DNA from: CADEGL01 sp050180485
GTDB taxonomy: Bacteria; Pseudomonadota; Alphaproteobacteria; CADEGL01
DNA length: 64,000 nt
Direction of reading: 5' to 3'
Assembly: GCA_050180485.1 (NCBI GenBank)
Contig: JBFXED010000008.1
Span: 1 to 64,000, forward strand
Part shown: positions 17,066 to 26,410 of the stretch, piece by piece
How positions within the stretch are numbered: position 1 is the first letter of the stretch
Layout: each line of letters starts with the position of its first letter
The notes under the pieces: generated by a model
The model's input: only the letters and a program-made list of their open reading frames with translations
Told to the model about the DNA's origin: nothing
The model's database searches: none
Translations under genes and position numbers: made by a program

Positions 17066-18064
17066 TCAGGCCGGTCCCGGCGTATGGGCGAAAGTCAGGC
17101 GATAAAGGAGAATCGCGGCCACGGTACAGGCCATGACGAGGGCCAAGGTACCCAACCCCGTCTCGGCTCCAAGCGCCAGGCCGGCCAGCGCCAGGTTGCC
17201 CGCTAGGACGGCTTTCACCACGGAGGCGTGGCTCATGCCGCCTTGAACCGCGCGTTGGTAATAATGCTCGCGGTGTGCTTGCCAGACCTTTTCGCCGCGC
17301 TTGAGCCGGCGCAACAGCGTGATCGTGGCGTCGGCCAGGTAATAGAGCGGCAGGATCAGCGCGGCTTTCCATGCGCCCGCGGCGGCCAGCGACAGAAGTA
17401 GCCAGCCCGCAAGATAGCCAAGCGGCACGCTGCCCACATCGCCCAGGAACAGCTTGGCGCGCTGCCAGTTCCATGGCAGGAAGCCGAGCGCCGCAGCGGC
17501 CAAGACAATACCCCAGGCCGCGGCGCTAGGGGGACCCATGGCGGCGCCCAAAGCCACCAGCGCCACGCCGCCGCCGATCGATGCCGTCTCGACCGCGGCG
17601 ATGCCGTCGATTCCGTCCATGAAATTATAGAGGTTAACGAACCACAGCCACAGGAAGCCCGCCGCCAGCGTATCGAGCCAGGCGGGCAAAATGCCGTGGA
17701 ACACGGGTCCATCGAGCGAGGTCAGGCCAGCTGCGACGGCCAGGATTTGTGTGCCGAGGCGCCAACGGATGCCGAGACTCCTCATGTCGTCGCGCCAGGA
17801 CACGGCGGCGAGCAAGAGCGCCGCGCCCAATGCCGGCCACGGCACCGTCGCGCCACCGAGCAGCGCAGCCGCGATCCAGGCGGGAACGAGGACGGCAACC
17901 ACCGCGATACCGCCGCCGCGTGGCGTCGGCGCGTCGTGGGAGGAGCGCTCGTTCGGCCGGTCCAGGATCGCGCGCCGGATCAGCAGGCCTAGCACGGCGC
18001 GCGTCGCGAGCCAGGTCAGCCCGGCGACGGACAGACCGAGAAGCGCGAGGGTGAAGCCCGTCAT
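17066..18064 (-). CDS. Glycan-initiating phosphoglycosyl transferase (WecA/WbpL-like, MraY superfamily)
   Basis: 332 residues and about 9-11 membrane segments. It is predicted to move a HexNAc-1-phosphate from UDP to undecaprenyl phosphate at the inner membrane and so start the repeat unit. Family motifs: RSSHDAPTPRGGGIAVV near the N-terminus, NLYNFMDGIDGIA and LFLGDVGSVPLGYL (Asp-rich Mg/substrate motifs), and the late His motif QAHREHYYQRAV. Its start overlaps the stop of the ligase gene by 4 bases (ATGA), so the two are translationally coupled. The dehydratase follows after 96 nt. Confidence 0.9.
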   Translation of the reverse strand: MTGFTLALLGLSVAGLTWLATRAVLGLLIRRAILDRPNERSSHDAPTPRGGGIAVVAVLVPAWIAAALLGGATVPWPALGAALLLAAVSWRDDMRSLGIRWRLGTQILAVAAGLTSLDGPVFHGILPAWLDTLAAGFLWLWFVNLYNFMDGIDGIAAVETASIGGGVALVALGAAMGPPSAAAWGIVLAAAALGFLPWNWQRAKLFLGDVGSVPLGYLAGWLLLSLAAAGAWKAALILPLYYLADATITLLRRLKRGEKVWQAHREHYYQRAVQGGMSHASVVKAVLAGNLALAGLALGAETGLGTLALVMACTVAAILLYRLTFAHTPGPA

Positions 18065-19302
18065 GACCGCACCTTCTCAGGGGCCGGCGCCGCGGCGATC
18101 AGAAGCATGACGGCCAGCCAAACCACGGCCAGCCACCAGCTCTGCCACATGCTGAAGCTCATGGCCGCGATGGCGATAACGCCGGTAACCGTGGCCAAGC
18201 TAGCCGCACGCGCCGTCGGCCCCGCGGGGTGGCGTGCGGCCAGAAGAAGCAGGCCCGTGATCAGGATTGCAGCCAGAAGGACGCCGGGCACGCCCAACTC
18301 CAGCCAGAGCTGCAGCGGCGTGTTGTGCGGGTGGAGCGGCATCAGCTCGACCGGTTTATCGTCGGTGCCGCGCGTGCGGCCCGGAATGTCCGTCGGCGCG
18401 GTATCCTTGCCACCCGGCATGACGCGCGCGCTGTTCATGCCCCAGCCGAGGATCGGCCGCTCGGCGATTCGCTTGGCGGCGAAATCCCAGATCAGGATGC
18501 GGTGATATTCGGAAAAGGCGATGCCTGGATAGGCGCGTACCACGGCGTCTGGCGCCAGGACGGTGCGGGGCAAGATGGGTGCCACGATCAGCAAGAAGGC
18601 GACGCACGCTGCCAAGACACGCGCCGTCACGCGCGCGGACAAAAGCGCCGCACCGAAGACCACGGTGCTCGACAGAAGAGCGATCACGGATGCCCATTTA
18701 TGCAGGTCCTGGACCAGGAAAACGCTGGTCGCCAGCGCGATGGCGGCGACCACTGGCGCCTTCCGCTGGAGGAAAAACAAAACAGCCGGCCAGGCCAGCA
18801 CGCCAATTGCAGACGTCGCCCGGTTGTAGGTGACGGAAAAGATGAAGCGCTTGTCCAGGCCGATCACCCACCAGGCCGAGCGCAGCAGCAGCCCTTCGGT
18901 TGCGATCTCGAAGGCCAGGATGGCCAACCCCACGACAAAGCCGGCCATGAACCAATTGCCGACGGACTGACGTCCGCGCGCGTCCAGCGCACGTGCGGTG
19001 GCGACCAAGATCAGCCCGCCCAGGGTCATCAGCCCGAAGCGTGCTGTTTCGACCAAGGTGAAACGGACATTGATGGTCCACAGTGCGCTGGCCGCCATCC
19101 AGACCACCAGCAGCACGAGCGGGACAAGGAGCGCACGGGGCGCATGGTCGCCTTCGCCCAACGCCCGCCAGCCGAGAAGGACGCACAGGGATGCCGCGAT
19201 CGCGGCCAGGGTTGCGAGCTGCATCGGCGCCAGCACGCCCAGCGGTATGGCCAGGAATGCCGCGCCGGCCAGGATCGGGGTCAGTCGTCTCGTGGCAGCC
19301 AC
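18061..19302 (-). CDS. O-antigen ligase / polymerase family membrane protein
   Basis: About 413 residues with 10-12 predicted membrane segments and one large periplasmic loop before the C-terminal helices. The loop and next helix carry the Wzy_C/WaaL pattern: GWGMNSARVMPGG, then LHPHNTPLQLWLELGVPG with the conserved His. The family either ligates glycan to lipid A core or polymerises repeat units, and sequence alone does not decide which. The start is placed at GTG 19302 as the first codon compatible with the divergent FkbM gene; the frame is open further upstream and no clear ribosome site helps. Confidence 0.85.
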   Translation of the reverse strand: MAATRRLTPILAGAAFLAIPLGVLAPMQLATLAAIAASLCVLLGWRALGEGDHAPRALLVPLVLLVVWMAASALWTINVRFTLVETARFGLMTLGGLILVATARALDARGRQSVGNWFMAGFVVGLAILAFEIATEGLLLRSAWWVIGLDKRFIFSVTYNRATSAIGVLAWPAVLFFLQRKAPVVAAIALATSVFLVQDLHKWASVIALLSSTVVFGAALLSARVTARVLAACVAFLLIVAPILPRTVLAPDAVVRAYPGIAFSEYHRILIWDFAAKRIAERPILGWGMNSARVMPGGKDTAPTDIPGRTRGTDDKPVELMPLHPHNTPLQLWLELGVPGVLLAAILITGLLLLAARHPAGPTARAASLATVTGVIAIAAMSFSMWQSWWLAVVWLAVMLLIAAAPAPEKVRS

Positions 19303-19320
19303 CGAAGCTGTATCCCCGAA

Positions 19321-19330
19321 CCCCGCGGGG
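19321..19330. repeat. Perfect palindrome between divergent glycan genes
   Basis: CCCCGCGGGG, a perfect 10-bp palindrome in the 78-nt gap between the ligase (start 19302, - strand) and the FkbM gene (start 19381, + strand). It could be an operator or simply GC-rich coincidence. Confidence 0.3.
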
Positions 19331-19380
19331 CGGTCAACCGAAGAAACCGGCGGTTGCCCAGCGCGGGCGATGCGTGCTTG

Positions 19381-20145
19381 ATGGCGTCCATGCCGCCGTC
19401 TTCCATTCCATCTCGCGATGGCCCGTTCGATTGGCGCGAGCTGCCTTGGCCAGCCCGGGTTCGCTATGCGGCCCATCTGTGGAAGGCTGTCGCCTACGAC
19501 CACCATCGCGAGCTTCTGCCCATGCTGTCCTGGGTACCGGCGGACGGCGTGGTGCTGGACGTGGGCGCCCATGCGGGCCAATTCGCCAAGCTGTTCGCGA
19601 GCCTCGTGCCGCAAGGCCGTGTTTACGCCTTCGAGCCCGGTAGTTACGCGCGTTCGATCCTGACCCAGGTGGTGCGTCTGCGGCGGCTTGCGCACGTGGA
19701 GATCGTGCCCATGGGCCTGGGCGATGCGCCGGGTCAGGCGCAGCTCACCATGCCGATCAAGCGGAGCGGCGCTTATGGCTTCGGCCTCAGCCATCTGGGT
19801 GGTCCGGACCGCGCCGGCCCCATGCGCACCGAGACGGTCGAGATCGGAACCATGGATGCGTTCGTCCGCGCGCGCGTGTTGCGCCGCGTGGATTTCATCA
19901 AGGCCGATGTGGAGGGCTGGGAGGGGCGGATGCTCGCGGGCGCCCAAGAGACGCTGGAGCGGTTCCGGCCGGCGCTGATGCTGGAGCTGATTGGCTCGCA
20001 TCTGGCGCGGGCAGGCGACACGCTCGAGGCAGTGTGGAACTCCCTCGAGCAGCGCGGCTACCGACCTTATTTGGTCGGCGCCAAGGAAGGACCCCAGGCG
20101 ATCTCGGCGCCGCAGGACGGCGAGATTCTCTGGCGGCCGAATTAA
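19381..20145 (+). CDS. FkbM family methyltransferase
   Basis: 254 residues, SAM-dependent. The SAM-binding motif I is VVLDVGAHAGQFAKLFASL, followed by the acidic motif II VYAFEPG and the FkbM-type RVDFIKADVEGWEGRML with ALMLEL later. It probably O-methylates a sugar of the local glycan. ATG 19381 is the first plausible start; the open frame upstream is antisense to the ligase gene. It is the only + strand gene in the glycan locus and ends 3 nt from the convergent glycosyltransferase stop. Confidence 0.88.
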   Translation: MASMPPSSIPSRDGPFDWRELPWPARVRYAAHLWKAVAYDHHRELLPMLSWVPADGVVLDVGAHAGQFAKLFASLVPQGRVYAFEPGSYARSILTQVVRLRRLAHVEIVPMGLGDAPGQAQLTMPIKRSGAYGFGLSHLGGPDRAGPMRTETVEIGTMDAFVRARVLRRVDFIKADVEGWEGRMLAGAQETLERFRPALMLELIGSHLARAGDTLEAVWNSLEQRGYRPYLVGAKEGPQAISAPQDGEILWRPN

Positions 20146-20148
20146 AAG

Positions 20149-21273
20149 TTAGAGACTGGCGATCAAGTCCAACTCGCGGCGTACCACTTTGGCTTCATCG
20201 TAAAGATCGAGCGCGCGGACCCGGCCCGCCGCACCCATGCGCGCGCGTAGGGCCGGATCGGCGGCCAACTTGGCCAACGCCGCGCCCAGCGCAACCGGAT
20301 TGCGCACCGGCACCAGGAAGCCGGTCTCGCCTTCGACCACCTCCTCGCGCGATCCGCGGATGTCGGTCGCCACCACGGGCAGGCCGGTCATCATCGCTTC
20401 GATGATTGAGCGCGGCATGCCCTCGCGATGGGAGGGCAAGGTGAAAATATCGGATGCGGCCAGAAGACTGGGCACATCCTGGCGATAACCCAGGAAGCGG
20501 ATGCGCGATCCCAAAGCCAAGTCCCGTTTCGCCGCGTCGATCACGGAGTCGATGCCGGAGGCGTGATCGCTTCGCAGCCGGTCTCCCACCACCCACAGAA
20601 CCGCGTTGTTAGCGCGCATGGCCTCAAACAACTCAACATAGCCTTTCTCGGCGACCAGACGGCCAATCATGGTAATGACGACGGCGTCATCCGGCGTGTG
20701 CAGCTGCGCGCGGGTGCGCGCGCGAGCGGCAGGGTCGGGGCTTTGGAATTGTGCCGTCTCGACGCCGTTGCCGATAGCATGAACGCGGCCCGTGCGGCAG
20801 AGGTTCAGCCGGCGCGCGGTCGCGGCATCCTCCTCGGCCTGAGTGAACAGCATGTCAGTCACGCGCCCGCCTAGCCATTCAAGTCCGATATGAGCCGCGC
20901 GCAGAGGCAGTGGCATGTGCTCGTGGAAATAAAATCCGTGCGCGGTATAGACGATCTTCGGTACGCCGGCGCGCCAGGCTGCATAGCGCCCCACCATGGC
21001 GGCGACTGGTGTGTGGACGTGTACCAGATCGAAACGTTCGCGCTGGAACAACGCCCGGAGCGCCTTCGTCGTGTGCGCGTGCCGTCTCAGATCGTAGCTA
21101 CGCGCGATGGAGATGCTTTCCACCCGAAAGCCCTTTGCGCGCACCTTGGTGGCCAACGCACCGTCGGCGCAGACGCCGATCACCTCGTGGCCCGCCCCGC
21201 GCATGCCTTCCATCAACGGCAGAAGGAAATGATAGAGCGTGAAATCGACCGCGCAGAGTTGGCAGATCTTCAC
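20149..21273 (-). CDS. Glycosyltransferase family 4
   Basis: 374 residues, GT-B fold. The N-terminal acceptor domain begins MKICQLCAVDFTLYHFLLP from GTG 21273. HVHTPVAAMVGRYAAW and TAHGFYFHEH follow. The C-terminal donor domain has MIGRLVAEKGYVELFEAM and the E-x7-E motif in PSHREGMPRSIIEAMMTGLP. The pattern is that of NAD/epimerase-associated GT4 enzymes such as WcaL/PglA types. The GTG overlaps the asparagine synthase stop by 4 bases (GTGA). It is the last gene of the long - strand operon. Donor and acceptor are unknown. Confidence 0.9.
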   Translation of the reverse strand: MKICQLCAVDFTLYHFLLPLMEGMRGAGHEVIGVCADGALATKVRAKGFRVESISIARSYDLRRHAHTTKALRALFQRERFDLVHVHTPVAAMVGRYAAWRAGVPKIVYTAHGFYFHEHMPLPLRAAHIGLEWLGGRVTDMLFTQAEEDAATARRLNLCRTGRVHAIGNGVETAQFQSPDPAARARTRAQLHTPDDAVVITMIGRLVAEKGYVELFEAMRANNAVLWVVGDRLRSDHASGIDSVIDAAKRDLALGSRIRFLGYRQDVPSLLAASDIFTLPSHREGMPRSIIEAMMTGLPVVATDIRGSREEVVEGETGFLVPVRNPVALGAALAKLAADPALRARMGAAGRVRALDLYDEAKVVRRELDLIASL

Positions 21274-23171
21274 GCCAGTGCTCCGCCGCGGCCGCGCATC
21301 TCGCACCAGGATTGGAACACCAGCATGGTCCACAATTGCCACGATGTGTCCCGCCGGCCCGCGCACAGGTCGCCGAACCAGCGGGTAGGCAACTCGGAGC
21401 GGAACAAACCTTGGCGCGCCAAGTGACCGGGATCAATTGCGGCGCGCACCCGTTCGGCCAGGGGCCCTGTAAGCCACGCCGCGATGGGCATCTCAAAGCC
21501 TTTTTTCGGCCGGCGAAAAATCTCCTCCGGCAGGCGGTCGGCGAAGGCGCGGCGTAGGATGCGCTTGCCCACGCCCGGCGTCAGCTTGAACATGCCCGGC
21601 ATGGCGGCGGCGCATTCGACCACGCGATGGTCGAGGAACGGGCAGCGCACCTCGAGCCCGTTGGCCATGCTCATGCGGTCGACCTTCACCAGCATGTCGC
21701 CCACCAGGCCAATGGCAATTTCTGCTGACAGCATCTCGTTGATGGGATCGGTTTCGCGTGCGTCCGACCGTGCGGCGGCGACCAAGATCTCCACGGCAGG
21801 CGCCACGGAATGGGAAATTAGCAGCGAATTCAGTTCGGCCTCGGACAGAAGCCGCGCCCAGCCCGCCTGGCGCTCCGCCGGTGTGCCGCCTGCGTGGGCA
21901 ACGAAGCGGCGCAAGCGGCGTAACCGTTCCAGCACAGCGTTGTCCTTGCCCTCCGGCAGGAGGGCTGCCACAGGTTCGATCACCCCGCGCCGCAACGGTG
22001 CCGGGATGGCCCGGTAGCGTTCGGCCAGCAATTCGCCCTGATATTTCCGGTAGCCGCCAAACACCTCGTCCGCGCCGTCGCCCGAAAGTGCCACGGTCAC
22101 GTGTTGGCGCGTGACCTTGCTCAAGAGATAAGTGGGTAGAGCCGAGCTGTCGGCGAAGGGTTCGTCCAGCCCGTCGATCACGGCGTCCAGCGCGCCGCGT
22201 GCCTCGTCGGGGCCGATATCGACTTCCGTGTGTTCGGTGCCCAGGAAGCGCGCGACGGCGGCCGCGCCCGGCCGTTCCTCGTAATAGTCCGACGCGCCGG
22301 GGAAGCCGACCGTGAAGGTGCGCGGCCTACCGGCCTGGCGCGCCAGCGAGGCAACCACCAGCGCCGAATCGATCCCACTGGAAAGGAACGCACCGATGGG
22401 AACATCGGCCACCGTGCGGTCCAAGACCGCGGTGTCGAATGCGACGCGCAGCGCGTCGCACGCGCTGGTTTCGTCGGTGAAGCGCGCGAGCCGGTGCGCG
22501 GGCAGATTGTACCAGCGCTCTACGGAGACGCCGGACGCGGTGACGCGCACCAGATGTCCTGCCGGCAGTTTGCGCACACCGTCCGCGATGGTCCAGGGAT
22601 CGGGTACATAGCGGAGCGCGAACAGAAGCCGCAGGGCGGTATGGTCGAGCGGTCGTTTCCTGTCCTCGACCGCTTCCAGCGCCGTCAGTTCCGACGAGAA
22701 GCCCACCTGCATGCCATCATGGGCATAGAGAAGCGGTTTCTTGCCGAAACGGTCGCGCGCCAGGATCAACTCGCTTTTGGCTGCGTCCCACAGAGCCAGG
22801 GCGAACATGCCTGACAGGCGCGGCAGCAAGTCCGCGCCCCAGGCGCGCCAGCCGGCTAGCAGGACCTCGGTGTCCGAATTGGTCGTGAAGACGTGACCAA
22901 GCGCGCGCAGCTCGTCGCGCACCTGGCGGTAATTATAGATCTCGCCGTTGAAGGTGATGGTCAGGCCGTGGCCGGACATGGGCTGGTTGGCCGATGCCGA
23001 CAGATCGATGATAGCCAGGCGCGTATGGCCGAAGGCGCAACGCTCGTCCCGCCATACGGCGCCGCCATCGGGTCCGCGTTTGCCCAGTCGTTCGACCGCG
23101 CGCGCGAGGCGCGGCATCAGCGCATCTGCCTTGAGGCCCGCGAGGTCCAGATATCCGACGATCCCGCACAT
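21270..23171 (-). CDS. Asparagine synthase (glutamine-hydrolysing) family amidotransferase
   Basis: 633 residues. An N-terminal class II glutaminase domain with nucleophile Cys2 (MCGIVGYLDL), then RGPDGGAVW and TFNGEIYNYRQVRDEL. The synthetase domain has the PP-loop GAFLSSGIDSALVVASLA, SGDGADEVFGGYRKY, and DRMSMANGLEVRCPFLDHRV. In glycan loci such AsnB homologues are thought to amidate uronic acids or other carboxylates rather than make asparagine. Its ATG and the preceding gene's TGA share a base (TGATG). A second, Cys-less homologue lies at 37606-39453. Confidence 0.92.
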   Translation of the reverse strand: MCGIVGYLDLAGLKADALMPRLARAVERLGKRGPDGGAVWRDERCAFGHTRLAIIDLSASANQPMSGHGLTITFNGEIYNYRQVRDELRALGHVFTTNSDTEVLLAGWRAWGADLLPRLSGMFALALWDAAKSELILARDRFGKKPLLYAHDGMQVGFSSELTALEAVEDRKRPLDHTALRLLFALRYVPDPWTIADGVRKLPAGHLVRVTASGVSVERWYNLPAHRLARFTDETSACDALRVAFDTAVLDRTVADVPIGAFLSSGIDSALVVASLARQAGRPRTFTVGFPGASDYYEERPGAAAVARFLGTEHTEVDIGPDEARGALDAVIDGLDEPFADSSALPTYLLSKVTRQHVTVALSGDGADEVFGGYRKYQGELLAERYRAIPAPLRRGVIEPVAALLPEGKDNAVLERLRRLRRFVAHAGGTPAERQAGWARLLSEAELNSLLISHSVAPAVEILVAAARSDARETDPINEMLSAEIAIGLVGDMLVKVDRMSMANGLEVRCPFLDHRVVECAAAMPGMFKLTPGVGKRILRRAFADRLPEEIFRRPKKGFEMPIAAWLTGPLAERVRAAIDPGHLARQGLFRSELPTRWFGDLCAGRRDTSWQLWTMLVFQSWCEMRGRGGALA

Positions 23172-24274
23172 CAGGGCAGACCGCGATAGAGAGCGGCGTA
23201 AGCTTGGGCCGATCGGGACAAAGGATAGACAGTCTCAATGCGGGCCCGCGCTTGCGTGCGGCGGGCGGCACGGGCGGCGGAATCTTCGCCGACGAGTTCC
23301 GAGATCGCGCGGGCCAGGCCGTCCGCATCGCGCGGCCTCACGATGCGGCCCGTGTCGCCCACGATGCGCGCCGCATCGCCGACATCGGTCGCGATGGCGG
23401 GCGCGCCGGTGGCCATGCCTTCGGCCAGTACGTTTGGAAACCCTTCGCCGAAGGCGGAACTTGAAATCACGAAGTCCGAAGCGGCGAGCAGGCGCGGCAC
23501 GTCGGTGCGCGGACCTAGGCGGCGGAGATTTGGCCGGTCGGGCAAAGTTTCTGTGCCGAGCCCAATGGCGAGGCCCATGACCTGAGGCATGCGGTCGAGC
23601 GCGGCCAGATAGGATTCGTGGTCCTTCATCGGATCGCACCGCGCCACATGGGCCAGCACAATGCTGTCCGGCGCCAGACCGAGCGTCCGCCGCATCTCCG
23701 CGCGCGCCGTGGGATCGGGCCGGAACCGCTCGGTGTCGATGCCGTTTTCCACCACCTCGAAGCGTCTTGGGCGATAGCCAAGCTTTTCATGCGCGCTGCG
23801 CCCGGCGTGGGAGTTGACCAGCACGGCGTCGGGCCGGGCCGAAAGGCGCGCACATGCCGCGATGATCAGGCGCAAGGCGGGGCTGTAGCGGCTGACATCC
23901 ATGTCCGAACAGCGCACGCCCCAGACCAGCTTGGGCTTCTCGGCGCGTGGCAGGGTCGCGCGCGCGGCAAGGGCCAATAGGTCGGCGTGATACATCCAGC
24001 TTTGCACGACATGCGGTCGCGCGGCGCGGATCGCGAGCGCCAGTTTCCGCACGGCGCGCGGATCGGGCAGGCCGCGTTGCATGGCGAGGTCGGAGACCGG
24101 TACGCCCGCAGCGCGGATGCGCGCGGCATTCTCGCCACCGGGCGTGAGGGACACGACCGTGGGGATCATGCCCGCATCGGCGCTGCGCAGCACCAACGAG
24201 GTCAGCATGTTCTCGGCCCCGCCGAGACCCAGGCCGGTGATGACGTGAAGGATGCGCAAAGGCTCGGCGGTCAT
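23171..24274 (-). CDS. Glycosyltransferase family 4
   Basis: 367 residues from ATG 24274; the frame continues to 24580, but MTAEPLRILHVITGLGLGGAEN is the canonical GT4 N-terminus and its ATGA overlaps the preceding stop. The acceptor domain includes VVQSWMYHADLLA and VWGVRCSDMDV. The donor domain has VENGIDTERFRPD and the E-x7-E equivalent SAFGEGFPNVLAEGMATGAP. A retaining transferase acting on the lipid-linked glycan at the cytosolic face is expected. Specificity is unknown. Confidence 0.9.
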   Translation of the reverse strand: MTAEPLRILHVITGLGLGGAENMLTSLVLRSADAGMIPTVVSLTPGGENAARIRAAGVPVSDLAMQRGLPDPRAVRKLALAIRAARPHVVQSWMYHADLLALAARATLPRAEKPKLVWGVRCSDMDVSRYSPALRLIIAACARLSARPDAVLVNSHAGRSAHEKLGYRPRRFEVVENGIDTERFRPDPTARAEMRRTLGLAPDSIVLAHVARCDPMKDHESYLAALDRMPQVMGLAIGLGTETLPDRPNLRRLGPRTDVPRLLAASDFVISSSAFGEGFPNVLAEGMATGAPAIATDVGDAARIVGDTGRIVRPRDADGLARAISELVGEDSAARAARRTQARARIETVYPLSRSAQAYAALYRGLP

Positions 24275-25281
24275 GAAGCGAGGATGCGTGCGAGGGAGTC
24301 CGTCGCGCGGGCGAGCGTGAAGCGCTCGGGCAGAAGGCTTTCGCGTGGCGCTGGTGCCGGTTGGGCGCGCACCGCACGCAAAGCCGCGGCGAATCCTTCG
24401 CCCCACGGCGCGACCGTGACGGCGCCCGGCGCTGCCGCTGCCGCCACCTCGCCGGTGCCGCCCGATTCCGGCGTTGTGATCACCCTGGTGCCGCAGGCCA
24501 AGGCCTCCAAGGCCGCGTTCGGCATCCCTTCCCACCGCGATGGCAAAAGGAACGCATCGGCACCGGCATAGAAGGCCCAAGGCTGCGCTTGAAATCCCGC
24601 GAAAGAAATTCGCTTCGCGATTCCGAGCGCTTTGGCGCGCTTTTCAAGTGCCGCACGGTCGGGCCCTTCACCCAGAATCGTGAGATGTGCGTCGGATGCC
24701 ATGGTGGCGAAAAGATCGATCAGGCGGTCAAAGCCCTTCTGATGCGTCAACCTTCCGGACGCGACCAAGCGCGGCCCCGCGCCCTCGGCGCGTACGGCCG
24801 GCGCTGCAGCGGCTCGGATTTGGACGACATCGATGGGGTTGTCGATCAGATGGATGCGCATGGGCGGAACGCCGCAGTCGCGCGCCAGCGCCTCGGCCAC
24901 GATTCGCGCGTTGCACAGAACGCCGTCGGCACGCGGATAAAGATATCGATAGGCCAGACGGCCAAGTGTTGGGCTCGGCAACGCATCGATGCTCACCGAC
25001 GGCAGGTTGGCTTCGCGCGGGAAGATCCGGGTGGTGGGAAGGAGGGGCCGTGCCGCGAGAAGAGCGAGGTTCAAATAGCCGAGCGTTGGAACCACCGCGT
25101 GCGGGCGCAAACGGCGCAGCGTTGCGATCAGTGCCGGCATGGCTTGGCGCAGGCGAGGCCGCTGAAGATCGTGAACGGGGATTCCGGACGGCACCGAAGC
25201 GGTCAGCGGACCGCTTCCGTCCAACACGACGATCTCTGACGAGAACCGGGCGCGGTCGAGCGCACCCGCGAGATTGAGCAC
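24271..25281 (-). CDS. Glycosyltransferase family 4 with abnormal 5' end
   Basis: 336 residues from GTG 25281, but that start cuts the protein inside the first helix (MLNLAGALDRARF). Reading upstream in frame gives IPVVFVLPSFAGGGAERV, the conserved GT4 N-terminal strand and GGxE loop, with no ATG, GTG or TTG before the in-frame TGA at about 25374. ATG 25379 overlaps the ketoacyl synthase stop, but in the +1 frame, and it meets TAG after five codons. A 1-base indel between about 25360 and 25377, or a rare ATC start, would restore the expected gene. The C-terminal donor domain is normal (LLPSRWEGMPNAALEALACG). Confidence 0.8.
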   Translation of the reverse strand: MLNLAGALDRARFSSEIVVLDGSGPLTASVPSGIPVHDLQRPRLRQAMPALIATLRRLRPHAVVPTLGYLNLALLAARPLLPTTRIFPREANLPSVSIDALPSPTLGRLAYRYLYPRADGVLCNARIVAEALARDCGVPPMRIHLIDNPIDVVQIRAAAAPAVRAEGAGPRLVASGRLTHQKGFDRLIDLFATMASDAHLTILGEGPDRAALEKRAKALGIAKRISFAGFQAQPWAFYAGADAFLLPSRWEGMPNAALEALACGTRVITTPESGGTGEVAAAAAPGAVTVAPWGEGFAAALRAVRAQPAPAPRESLLPERFTLARATDSLARILAS

Positions 25282-25371
25282 GACCCGCTCGGCTCCGCCG
25301 CCCGCGAAGGACGGTAGGACGAAGACGACCGGGATTGAGCTAGAGATGCCGATTGGCTTCGCTACCGCGGA

Positions 25372-26316
25372 TCAGGCATCCGCGCGTCGCTCCAGAAGGC
25401 ACGTCGCCGTGGACAGGCCGACGCCGAAGCCGCAGGCCAGGATTCGCTGCGCGCGCGCATCGTGCACCAGCGGTTCCAGCAGGATGGGAATCGTCGACGA
25501 AACCGTGTTGCCGTGATCGGTCATATTGCGCGCCACCTTGTCGGCGGGTAGCTCCAGCCGCTTGGCCACGGCGTCGACGATATACTTGCTGCCCTGGTGG
25601 AACAGGAAGAAATCGACTGCCTGGATGCCAAGGCCGGCCGTGTCCAGTACGCGGCGGACCGATTCTGGTACCGCGGTGGCCGAATAAGTGAAAACCTGGC
25701 GGCCGTTCATGTGAAGCTTGCCTGTTATGTTGATCAGCGCAGAGGATTGCGCACCGTGTGAATCGACATCGAACGCCACGGGAGTGAGAAGCGGGCGGCT
25801 GGCCGTACCGTGGGTCAGAAGCGTCACGGCGGCGCCGTCGCCAAACAAAAGGGCGGTGTTCTTATCGTCCGGATCGACGATCTTCGAATAGGGATCGGCG
25901 GTGAACAGGAGGCCCGTGCGGAAGCCGTTGGCTTCCATGAAGGCCTTCAGAATCGATAGTGAATAGACGAAGCCGGAGCAGCCGAGCGAGATGTCGAAAC
26001 TGGCGCAACGGCGCGGCAGGCCGAGCTTGCCGTGGAGCAGCGCCGAGACGTGCGGCAAGCCCTTCCCATCGGGATTTTGCGTGCAGACGACGATGCAATC
26101 CACGTCGCCTGGCTCGATGCCCGTCTTCTCGCGCAGGCGCTTGAAGCTGGCGACGCACAGATCCGACGTGTCCTCGTTCGCCGCCTTCCGCGCGACGCTG
26201 TAGACGCCGATCTTCTCGTCGATGAAATCCTTGGTGATGCCGAACTTCGACAGCTTGTCGAGGTTCGACTCGCGCCCGGCCGGAATATAAGTGGCGATCT
26301 CGGAGATGCCGATCAT
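25372..26316 (-). CDS. 3-oxoacyl-ACP synthase III (FabH-like ketosynthase)
   Basis: 314 residues from ATG 26316 (MIGISEIATYIPAGR); a TTG at 26343 is an in-frame alternative. The thiolase fold carries the full Cys-His-Asn triad: Cys113 in DISLGCSGFVY, His240 in FFLFHQGSKYI, and Asn270 in DHGNTVSSTIPI. FabH starts fatty acid synthesis from acyl-CoA and malonyl-ACP. In glycan loci such stand-alone homologues may make or transfer an acyl chain for sugar N- or O-acylation. It is flanked by glycosyltransferases. A weak TTGCTC-N17-TATGGA lies in the 94-nt gap before it. Confidence 0.85.
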   Translation of the reverse strand: MIGISEIATYIPAGRESNLDKLSKFGITKDFIDEKIGVYSVARKAANEDTSDLCVASFKRLREKTGIEPGDVDCIVVCTQNPDGKGLPHVSALLHGKLGLPRRCASFDISLGCSGFVYSLSILKAFMEANGFRTGLLFTADPYSKIVDPDDKNTALLFGDGAAVTLLTHGTASRPLLTPVAFDVDSHGAQSSALINITGKLHMNGRQVFTYSATAVPESVRRVLDTAGLGIQAVDFFLFHQGSKYIVDAVAKRLELPADKVARNMTDHGNTVSSTIPILLEPLVHDARAQRILACGFGVGLSTATCLLERRADA

Positions 26317-26410
26317 GTCGTGCGGAGGAGGCAAGCCAAGCAAGAGGTTACGCCGAAGCGGCGGGGCGGCAAATCCATAGGAGTTTGGTGCGGAAAGAGC
26401 AAGGAAAGGC

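Noticed and set aside
19321..19330. CCCCGCGGGG as an attachment site
   Set aside because: No integrase or second copy is visible, and such palindromes are common in GC-rich DNA; kept only as a weak repeat.
18229..19380. Long upstream extension of the FkbM methyltransferase frame
   Set aside because: It is antisense to the ligase gene and translates to Gln/Arg/Asp-rich nonsense. The methyltransferase starts naturally at 19381.
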